Source: Solirubrobacteraceae bacterium
GTDB taxonomy: Bacteria; Actinomycetota; Thermoleophilia; Solirubrobacterales; Solirubrobacteraceae
Direction of reading: 5' to 3'
Assembly (NCBI GenBank): GCA_019683665.1
Contig: JADGIB010000186.1
Location: 1 to 7,212 of the forward strand
Length of the DNA stretch: 7,212 nucleotides
Shown: piece after piece, positions 1-4,987 of the stretch
Layout: every line of letters begins with the position of its first letter
Numbering within the stretch: position 1 is the first letter of the stretch
The notes under the pieces: generated by a model
Told to the model about the DNA's origin: nothing
Databases searched by the model: none
The model's input: the letters and a program-made list of their open reading frames with translations, nothing else
Program-made: the position numbers and the translations under genes

Positions 1-2
1 AG

Positions 3-392
3 GTGACGGTGCCGCTCGCCGGCCTCGCCCCGGGGACGCCGGTCGTCGTGCGGGCCGGCGACGGCCCGCGGGCGCCGGTCGCGGTGCGCGTGGCGGACGG
101 GCGCCCGCTGCCCGCCGCGGCGACGGTCCGCGCCCCGGCGCCGCCGCGCGGCCTCGTCGCCCGGCGGCAGGGGGCGCGGGTGCGGGTGACGCTGCGGGCG
201 ACCGCGCCGCGCACCGTCGTCCAGGTGCGCGACCGGCGGGGCGTCGCGCTGCGCGCGCGGCGGCTGCGCACGCGGCCGGGGCGGCGGGTCGCGCTGCGGC
301 TGGCGGCCCCGCGCGCCGCGCGGACGGTCGCGGCCGCGTCGGTCCGCGACGGGGCGGCGGGCGCCGCCGTCGTGCGGAGGATCCGGCGATGA
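3..392 (+). CDS. C-terminal part of an unrecognised Arg/Ala/Val-rich protein (5' end outside window)
   Basis: This frame is open from the left edge to a TGA at 390-392, so the 129 residues visible are the tail of a longer gene; the GTG at position 3 is not a credible start because no upstream sequence can be seen. The segment is low in complexity and dominated by Ala, Arg, Val, Gly and Pro, with repeated alternating Val/Arg stretches and a very basic end (…VVRRIRR). Alternating hydrophobic/polar runs such as VRVTLRA and VVQVRDRRG look like beta-strands of an Ig-like or fibronectin-like sandwich, as in C-terminal regions of large secreted actinobacterial proteins. No transmembrane segment, LPXTG sorting motif or catalytic motif is seen. 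The gene is probably unrelated to the downstream operon, being separated from it by 156 bases. Function is unknown. Codon third positions are almost all G/C, which supports real coding. Confidence 0.55.
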   Translation: MTVPLAGLAPGTPVVVRAGDGPRAPVAVRVADGRPLPAAATVRAPAPPRGLVARRQGARVRVTLRATAPRTVVQVRDRRGVALRARRLRTRPGRRVALRLAAPRAARTVAAASVRDGAAGAAVVRRIRR

Positions 393-394
393 GC

Positions 395-420
395 GCGGCG
401 GCGCGCGGACCCGCCGCCGC
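395..420 (+). terminator. Possible GC-only hairpin after the first gene
   Basis: GCGGCGG at 395-401 can pair with CCGCCGC at 414-420 (or 411-417), just downstream of the stop codon at 390-392. The placement suits a transcription terminator, but no T-run follows and such GC inverted repeats arise easily in DNA this rich in GC. Weak call. Confidence 0.2.
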
Positions 421-495
421 GGCGGGCGAGGCCGGGCGGCCGGGGTGCCACCTGCGCGGGCAGGGCTGGCGCGGCGGGGCGCTCATCCCGTATGT

Positions 496-506
496 TTGTC
501 AGACAA
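496..506. promoter_or_regulatory. Perfect palindromic operator, GntR/FadR type, ahead of the five-gene operon
   Basis: The site reads TTGTC-A-GACAA, a perfect 5-bp inverted repeat around one central base. It fits the TNGTNNNACNA consensus known for FadR-subfamily GntR regulators. It lies in an AT-richer island of an otherwise very GC-rich 156-bp gap, and the overlapping hexamer GACAAT (502-507) could act as a -10 element, so a bound protein would block the promoter. No convincing -35 box is seen. The 11 bases GTCAGACAATC (498-508) recur with one change at 6241-6251, ahead of the first SDR. The regulator gene is not in the window. The palindrome is seen; the regulator family is inferred. Confidence 0.55.
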
Positions 507-527
507 TCCGCGCATGGCGGCGTCGAC

Positions 528-537
528 GGGGGAGGGA
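528..537 (+). promoter_or_regulatory. Ribosome binding site of the first operon gene
   Basis: GGGGGAGGGA with a GGAGG core at 531-535 lies 13 bases before ATG 549. It favours ATG 549 over the in-frame ATG at 492, which would place the operator inside the coding region. Confidence 0.6.
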
Positions 538-548
538 CGTCCAGTCAC

Positions 549-956
549 ATGACCGAGAAGACGATGCTCGAGACCGGCCTCGACACCCGGCGCGAGGTGC
601 TGGGCACGGAGCACGTCGACCGGTCCCTCGCGCAGGCCAGCGCCTTCGCCCGGCCGCTGCAGGAGCTCGTGACCGAGTACTGCTGGGGCGCGGTGTGGTC
701 GCGGCCGGGGCTGGACCGGCGCACCCGCAGCCTCCTGAACATCGTGATGCTCACCGCGCTGAACCGCCGCCACGAGCTGGAGGTCCACGTCCGCGGCGCG
801 CTCACGAACGGCGCGACCCCCGAGGAGATCCAGGAGGCGCTCCTGCAGGCGGCGATCTACTGCGGCGTCCCCGCGGCCCTGGAGGCGACGCGCGTCGCCG
901 AGGGCGTCCTGCGCGAGCACGGGCTGCTGTCGGACCAGGCGCCGTCGGCGGCGTGA
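549..956 (+). CDS. Carboxymuconolactone decarboxylase family protein (PcaC-like)
   Basis: A 135-residue single-domain protein closely resembling 4-carboxymuconolactone decarboxylase (PcaC), a small cytoplasmic enzyme of protocatechuate breakdown that decarboxylates gamma-carboxymuconolactone. Hallmarks seen, numbered from ATG 549, are the YCWGAVWSRPGL block (residues 44-55), RRTRSL..N (57-64), H75-E-L…H80-x-R, the NGAT…EEIQEAL helix (87-98) and YCGVPAA (104-110). The length matches the family. A longer in-frame start at 492 is rejected because it would cover the operator and lacks family similarity. It is the first gene of a plus-strand operon; its stop overlaps the next start by 4 bases (GTGA 953-956), implying translational coupling. 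No other protocatechuate-pathway gene is present, so the natural substrate may be another lactone or beta-keto acid. Family assignment is firm; the exact reaction is inferred. Confidence 0.9.
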   Translation: MTEKTMLETGLDTRREVLGTEHVDRSLAQASAFARPLQELVTEYCWGAVWSRPGLDRRTRSLLNIVMLTALNRRHELEVHVRGALTNGATPEEIQEALLQAAIYCGVPAALEATRVAEGVLREHGLLSDQAPSAA

Positions 957-1873
957 GCGCGACCGCGTCGACGCCGGCCTACCGCGTCGCGGCGCTGCGC
1001 TACGCCGAGCGCGAGACGACGCTCGCCCACGGCTACCACCGCTGGGCCAGCTACGGGGAGCCCGACGGGCCGCTCGGCATGGCCTACTACCTCTGGGTCC
1101 TCTGGCCCGTCGGCGGGGAGGAGCGCGCGAGCGCCGGCGGCGGCGCGGGCGCGGACGGCGCGGACCGAGGCGCCGGGGGTGCGGGCGTCGCGGGTGCGGC
1201 CGCGGACGGCGCGGCCGCGGGCGGGCCGATCGTCGTCGACTGCGGCTTCGACCCCGAGCTCGGCGAGCGGATGGGGCGCCGCTGCCTCATCGCGCCGGTC
1301 GACGCGCTCGCGCGGGTCGGCGTCGACCCGGCCGCGGTGCGGCGGCTCGTCATCACCCACCTGCACTACGACCACATCGGCAACCTCGACCGCTTCGGCG
1401 CCGCCCGCATCAGCGTCGCCCGGCCCGAGCTGGAGTTCTGGACGCGCGACCCGGTCGGCGCCCGTCCCCAGTTCGCCGAGCACACCGACCCCGCCGGGCT
1501 CGAGGCGATCCGGCGGGCCGAGGCCGAGGGCCGCGTCGACCTCGTCGACGGCGAGGCCGAGATCGCGCCCGGGGTGCGGGCGGTCGTCGTCGGCGGCCAC
1601 GCGCCCGGCCAGCTCGTCCTCCAGGTCGCGATCCCCGGCGGGCGGCGCCTCGTCCTCGCCTCCGACGCCGTCCACTACGACGACGAGCTCGAGCACGAGC
1701 GGCCGTTCGCCGTCTTCAGCGACCTGGCGGGCATGTACCGCGGCTACCACGCGGTCCGCGAGCTCGCCGGCCCCGACGGGATCGTCGTGCCCGGCCACGA
1801 CCCGTCGGTGATGGCGCGCTTCCCGCCGCTGCCGGGCGAGGCGGGCGCGTTCGGCGTGGACCTGACGGCGTGA
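953..1873 (+). CDS. Metallo-beta-lactamase-fold hydrolase, N-acyl homoserine lactonase-like
   Basis: A 306-residue member of the metallo-beta-lactamase superfamily, closest by recall to proteins annotated as N-acyl homoserine lactonase family (AttM/BlcC/AiiA type), which hydrolyse lactone rings with a two-zinc centre in the cytoplasm. The full metal set is visible: H136-x-H138-x-D140-H141 (THLHYDHIGN), H216 (GGHAPGQ), D238 (LASDAVHY) and H282 (PGHDP). The start is a GTG overlapping the upstream stop by 4 bases; no strong ribosome site of its own is seen, so coupling is likely. Residues about 54-91, between strand YYLWVLWPV and strand PIVVDCGF, form an Ala/Gly/Asp-rich insertion where relatives have a short turn; it carries a direct DNA repeat. 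In this catabolic setting a lactone intermediate is a likelier substrate than a quorum signal (inference). Confidence 0.85.
   Translation: MSATASTPAYRVAALRYAERETTLAHGYHRWASYGEPDGPLGMAYYLWVLWPVGGEERASAGGGAGADGADRGAGGAGVAGAAADGAAAGGPIVVDCGFDPELGERMGRRCLIAPVDALARVGVDPAAVRRLVITHLHYDHIGNLDRFGAARISVARPELEFWTRDPVGARPQFAEHTDPAGLEAIRRAEAEGRVDLVDGEAEIAPGVRAVVVGGHAPGQLVLQVAIPGGRRLVLASDAVHYDDELEHERPFAVFSDLAGMYRGYHAVRELAGPDGIVVPGHDPSVMARFPPLPGEAGAFGVDLTA
1150..1214 (+). repeat. 14-bp direct repeat inside the lactonase-like gene
   Basis: CGCGGACGGCGCGG occurs at 1150-1163 and again exactly at 1201-1214, a spacing of 51 bases or 17 codons, so the frame is kept. It lies in the stretch encoding the low-complexity Ala/Gly insertion (about 1112-1225) and suggests growth by slippage or in-frame duplication. 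Confidence 0.6.
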
Positions 1874-1921
1874 GCGAACGGCCGCGCGCGACGAGACGAT
1901 GACCGGGGAGGAGGAGCACCG

Positions 1922-2701
1922 ATGAGCGCGACCGACACCGACCGGCGGGCCGAGCTGCGCGCCGCCTGGACCGAGGTCCACGGGCCGCCGAACGCGGCCG
2001 CCGAGCAGCTGCTGGAGCAGAGCCCGTCCTACTTCGCGCGCGTGCTCGACTTCACCGCGCACGCCTGGCGGCGGGGGCCGCTGCCGCCGAAGGTCAAGGC
2101 GCTCATCCTCCTCGCCGTCGACAGCGCCGCCTCGCACCGCAACGGACCGGGCGCCGCCGACGACGTGCGCCGCGCGCTCGCGCTCGGGGCCACCCCGGCC
2201 GAGGTGCTCGAGGTGCTCGAGCTGACGAGCACGATGGGCATCCACGCCGCGAACACCGGCGTGCCGATCCTCCTCGAGGAGCTGGCCAAGGCCGGGCGGC
2301 CGGTCGACCTCGACGCGCCGCTCACGCCCCGCCAGGAGGAGATCAAGGCCGAGTTCACCCGCAAGCGCGGCTACTGGAACGACTTCTGGGACGGCTTCCT
2401 GCGCCTCGACGCCGAGTTCTTCGCCGCCTACACGGCGATGTCGGCGCACCCGTGGGAGCACGGCCCGCTCGAGCCGAAGGTCAAGGAGCTCGTCTACTGC
2501 GCCTTCGACGCCTCGGCCACCCACATGTTCGCGCCCGGGCTGCGCCAGCACGTCGCCAACGCGCTGCGCTACGGCGCCACCGCCGAGGAGATCATGGAGG
2601 TCTTCGAGCTGGCCAGCGGGATCGGGGTCGGGTCGTTCGCGCTCGCGCTGCCCGCCCTGCGCGAGGCGGTCGCCGAGGCCGCCGGCGAGGAGCGCGGCTG
2701 A
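1922..2701 (+). CDS. Tandem carboxymuconolactone decarboxylase-domain protein
   Basis: A 259-residue protein with two copies of the CMD fold. Copy 1 has PKVKALILLAVDSAASH (56-72) and GATPAEVLEVLEL (89-101). Copy 2 has PKVKELVYCAFDASATH (185-201) and GATAEEIMEVFEL (218-230). The two blocks align directly, showing an internal duplication. Both keep the conserved His (72 and 201), but neither has the CxxC of AhpD peroxidases; only C193 is present, so a peroxidase role is unlikely. Double-CMD proteins commonly sit near catabolic dehydrogenases, and their reaction is poorly known. A strong ribosome site GGGGAGGAGGAG (about 1904-1915) precedes ATG 1922, 48 bases after the lactonase stop. The stop overlaps the next start by one base (TGATG). 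The protein is probably cytoplasmic. It might act on the same intermediate as the first CMD gene. Confidence 0.85.
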   Translation: MSATDTDRRAELRAAWTEVHGPPNAAAEQLLEQSPSYFARVLDFTAHAWRRGPLPPKVKALILLAVDSAASHRNGPGAADDVRRALALGATPAEVLEVLELTSTMGIHAANTGVPILLEELAKAGRPVDLDAPLTPRQEEIKAEFTRKRGYWNDFWDGFLRLDAEFFAAYTAMSAHPWEHGPLEPKVKELVYCAFDASATHMFAPGLRQHVANALRYGATAEEIMEVFELASGIGVGSFALALPALREAVAEAAGEERG

Positions 2702-3606
2702 TGCGCGCGGGCATCGTCGGCGCCGGCCACATGGGCGGGCGCATGGGCCGGCGCGTGCGCGACGCCGGCGACCCGATCGTCGCCTACGACGTCGACCCCG
2801 AGCGGCTGGCCGCCAGCGGCCTGGAGCCGGCCGCCTCGGTCGCCGACCTCGTCGCCCGGGTCGACGTCGTGCTCCTGTCGCTGCCCGACAGCACGGTCAT
2901 CGAGCCGGTCGTCCTCGGCGACGGCGGGGTGCTCGCCGCGGCCCGGCCGGGGCAGGTCGTCGTCGACCTCTCGACCGCCGCGCCCGACTCGACCCAGCGC
3001 ATGCACGCCGCCCTGGCCGAGCGCGGCGTCGCCTACGTCGACGCCGGCGTCTCCGGCGGCGCGAAGGCGGCCGAGGCGGGCACGCTGACGATCATGGCCG
3101 GCGGCGAGCCCGAGGCGCTCGAGCGCGTCCGTCCGGTGCTGGAGCGCTTCGCGAGCAAGATCGTCCACATGGGGCCCAGCGGCGCCGGCCACGTCGCCAA
3201 GCTGCTCAACAACTTCCTCAACGGGATCGCGCTCGCGGCGACGTCCGAGGTCATGGTCGCCGCCCGGCGCGCCGGGCTCGACCTCGAGCGCTTCCTCGAC
3301 GTCCTCAACAGCAGCTCGGGCGTGAACTTCGCCACGCTCAACCGCTTTCCGCACATCGTCCGGGGCGACTACCTCGAGGGCGGGCTCACCGGGCGCCTCA
3401 TGGCCAAGGACGTGCGGCTCTACCTCGACTTCGTCGCCCGGGCCGGCGTGCCGACGTTCACCGGGCCCGGCTGCCTGGCCGCGTTCGAGGTCGTCAACGC
3501 GATGGGCTACGGCGATCAGATCTCCAACCGCGTCGTCGACGGGATCGGCGACCTGGCCGGCGGCGTCCGGCTGCAGGACACCACGAGCGAGGGAGCGAGC
3601 GCATGA
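2701..3606 (+). CDS. NAD(P)-dependent oxidoreductase, 3-hydroxyisobutyrate dehydrogenase family
   Basis: A 301-residue beta-hydroxyacid dehydrogenase (3-hydroxyisobutyrate, tartronate-semialdehyde and 6-phosphogluconate dehydrogenase superfamily), which oxidises a 3-hydroxy acid to a semialdehyde, or the reverse. Seen are the Rossmann motif G7-A-G9-H-M-G12, the substrate-binding motif D114-A-G-V-S-G-G120, the catalytic lysine block GHVAKLLNN with K167 and N170/N171, and K236-D237 (MAKDVRLYLD) in the all-helical C-terminal half. The length is normal for the family and no key motif is missing. ATG 2701 overlaps the previous stop by one base, and GGCGAGGAG (2684-2692) is a well-placed ribosome site. 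Its stop overlaps the cupin start by 4 bases (ATGA). Residues after D49 of the first strand were not used to decide NAD versus NADP. The substrate is unknown; a catabolic 3-hydroxyacid is inferred. Confidence 0.9.
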   Translation: MRAGIVGAGHMGGRMGRRVRDAGDPIVAYDVDPERLAASGLEPAASVADLVARVDVVLLSLPDSTVIEPVVLGDGGVLAAARPGQVVVDLSTAAPDSTQRMHAALAERGVAYVDAGVSGGAKAAEAGTLTIMAGGEPEALERVRPVLERFASKIVHMGPSGAGHVAKLLNNFLNGIALAATSEVMVAARRAGLDLERFLDVLNSSSGVNFATLNRFPHIVRGDYLEGGLTGRLMAKDVRLYLDFVARAGVPTFTGPGCLAAFEVVNAMGYGDQISNRVVDGIGDLAGGVRLQDTTSEGASA

Positions 3607-4004
3607 GGATCAACCGCGGGCGCATCGAGGGCGAGCCGTCCGACCGCCGCGGGCCGACCTTCACCGGCGAGGTGTGGGCCGAGCCGCTGCTGAAGGCCGA
3701 CGGGGTCACCGTGAACACGGTCTTCTTCCCGCCCGGCGCGCGCACCCACTGGCACACCCACGACGGCGGGCAGATCCTGCTCGTCACCCACGGCCGCGGC
3801 TTCGCGATCAGCGACGCCGGCGACGGCGGGCCGATCCAGGCCGGCGACGTCGTCTGGTTCGAGCCCGGCGAGCGCCACTGGCACGGCGCCGGGCCCGAGA
3901 CGTACCTCACCCACGTCGCGATCTCGCTCGGCGGCCACGACTGGCAGGACCCGGTGACCGACGAGCAGTTCCAGGCCGCGATCGACGCCGCCGCCGACTA
4001 CTGA
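3603..4004 (+). CDS. Small cupin protein, cupin hydroxynitrile lyase-like metal site
   Basis: A 133-residue single-domain cupin (small beta-barrel metalloprotein). Motif 1 is PPGARTHWHTHDGGQILLV with H51, H53 and Q57; motif 2 is GDVVWFEPGERHWHGA with H92. Glutamine replaces the usual glutamate ligand. This three-His/one-Gln set, spaced H-x-H-xxx-Q…H, matches what I recall of the manganese/iron site of the Granulicella tundricola hydroxynitrile lyase (H53, H55, Q59, H94), and the C-terminal THVAI…W…PVTDEQF pattern also resembles that group. Many relatives are annotated only as cupin or carboxymuconolactone-decarboxylase-associated proteins, and their natural reactions are unknown. ATG 3603 overlaps the upstream stop (ATGA) with ribosome site GAGGGAG (3589-3595). 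It is the last gene of the operon; its end overlaps the convergent hydrolase gene by 7 bases. Fold is firm; function is open. Confidence 0.85.
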   Translation: MRINRGRIEGEPSDRRGPTFTGEVWAEPLLKADGVTVNTVFFPPGARTHWHTHDGGQILLVTHGRGFAISDAGDGGPIQAGDVVWFEPGERHWHGAGPETYLTHVAISLGGHDWQDPVTDEQFQAAIDAAADY

Positions 4005-4987
4005 TCCACGCGCTCCTCCACCCAGGCCAGGATCGCCCGCAGCGCCGCGTCGGAGTTGCGCTCGAGCATGATCCCGTGCCCGTTGCCCTCGACGCCGACG
4101 TCGGGGAGGTGGAGCCGCTGCGCGCGCTCGCAGCCGTGCGCGCGCAGGAACGCGACGATCTCCTCGTCGAAGGCCGCGAACGGCGACGCGCCGCCGGTGA
4201 CGACCGCGATCGGCAGCCCGTCGAGGCCGACGAGCCGCCGCGGCGTCCCGTCGCGCAGCGCGGCCGGGTCGTCGGCGGGCGGGTCGACGCGCAGCGGCGC
4301 CGCGGTCAGCCCCCACGCGAGCGTGCCGACGCCCGGGATCGCCGCGAACGGCGGGCCGGCCGGCTCGATCTGGACGAGCGCGGCGACCTGCCCGGGGCGC
4401 GCCTGCGCGGCCAGCCACCCGCACCCGGCGCCCGCCGAGTGGGTGACGAGGACGGCCGGCCCGACGAGGTCGAGCAGCCGCGCGAGCCGGTCGGCCTCGA
4501 GCGCCTGGGCGGCGGCGAGGTCGGCGATCATCGGCCCGGTCCCCCACATGAACGCCTCGAGGGCCGGGTCGTCGACCCCGCCCGGGCCGGGCCACTGGGT
4601 GTGCGCCGGGTCCCCGGGCGCGAACAGCCCGGCGCCCGCCTCGAACGGGAACGGCCCGCCCATCGGGCCGAGCACGTCCGGGTGGTAGGGGGAGCGGCCG
4701 TGGCCGGGCCGGTCGACGACGTAGCCGGCGTACCCGGCCTCGACGAGCCGCGCCAGCCATCCGGGCCGCCCGTCGGGCGTCACGAGGTAGTCGGTCCCCT
4801 GGCCGCCGCCGCCGTGGACGAGGACGAACGGCAGCGGCCGCGCCTCGCCCGCCGGGGCCTCCCAGGCGACGAACATCGGCCCGCGCGGGACGGTCCCGCC
4901 GGGGCCGGCGACCCGCTCGCCGCCGACCCAGAACAGCCCCCGGCGCGAGGTGACCGGGGCCAGCCCGTCGCGGTGCGGGGCGGTCAC
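3998..4987 (-). CDS. Alpha/beta-hydrolase (esterase/lipase-like)
   Basis: A 329-residue alpha/beta-hydrolase-fold enzyme, read on the minus strand from GTG 4987 to TAG 4000-3998. Seen are the oxyanion-hole segment VLVHGGGGQG (about 55-64), the VVDRPGHGRSP turn (90-100), the nucleophile elbow T182-H-S184-A-G and the terminal histidine H304 (GNGHGIM). E208 in QIEPAGPP, just after the next strand, is a candidate catalytic acid (inference). The elbow has Thr where G-x-S-x-G has the first Gly. The lid region 105-150 is Pro/Gly-rich. No signal peptide is seen, so it is probably cytoplasmic. Its GTG start overlaps the upstream flavoprotein stop by 4 bases (GTGA on the minus strand), giving a two-gene unit; no strong ribosome site of its own is evident. 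It could hydrolyse the ester or lactone made by its partner; the substrate is unknown. Confidence 0.85.
   Translation of the reverse strand: MTAPHRDGLAPVTSRRGLFWVGGERVAGPGGTVPRGPMFVAWEAPAGEARPLPFVLVHGGGGQGTDYLVTPDGRPGWLARLVEAGYAGYVVDRPGHGRSPYHPDVLGPMGGPFPFEAGAGLFAPGDPAHTQWPGPGGVDDPALEAFMWGTGPMIADLAAAQALEADRLARLLDLVGPAVLVTHSAGAGCGWLAAQARPGQVAALVQIEPAGPPFAAIPGVGTLAWGLTAAPLRVDPPADDPAALRDGTPRRLVGLDGLPIAVVTGGASPFAAFDEEIVAFLRAHGCERAQRLHLPDVGVEGNGHGIMLERNSDAALRAILAWVEERVDQ

Noticed and set aside
492..548. ATG 492 as the start of the PcaC-like protein
   Set aside because: It lies within the palindromic operator, has no ribosome site, and adds 19 residues unlike the family.
389..952. ATG 389 as the start of the lactonase-like gene, adding a long N-terminal extension
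   Set aside because: The extension is an Arg/Ala-rich shadow of the PcaC-like gene and includes the operator region. Family similarity begins just after GTG 953.
953..1873. Quorum-quenching role for the lactonase-like enzyme
   Set aside because: The fold and metal site fit, but the operon is otherwise catabolic and nothing in the window relates to acyl homoserine lactone signalling. Kept only as a family label.
857..2551. Long minus-strand open frame (564 codons)
   Set aside because: It covers three plus-strand genes that have clear family motifs. Its translation is Arg/Gly/Val-rich with no recognisable domain, as expected for the antisense of very GC-rich genes.
1922..2701. AhpD-type alkylhydroperoxidase
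   Set aside because: Neither CMD half contains the CxxC motif required for that activity.
549..4004. A protocatechuate (pca) operon
   Set aside because: Only the CMD gene resembles it. No protocatechuate dioxygenase, cycloisomerase, enol-lactone hydrolase or CoA transferase is present.
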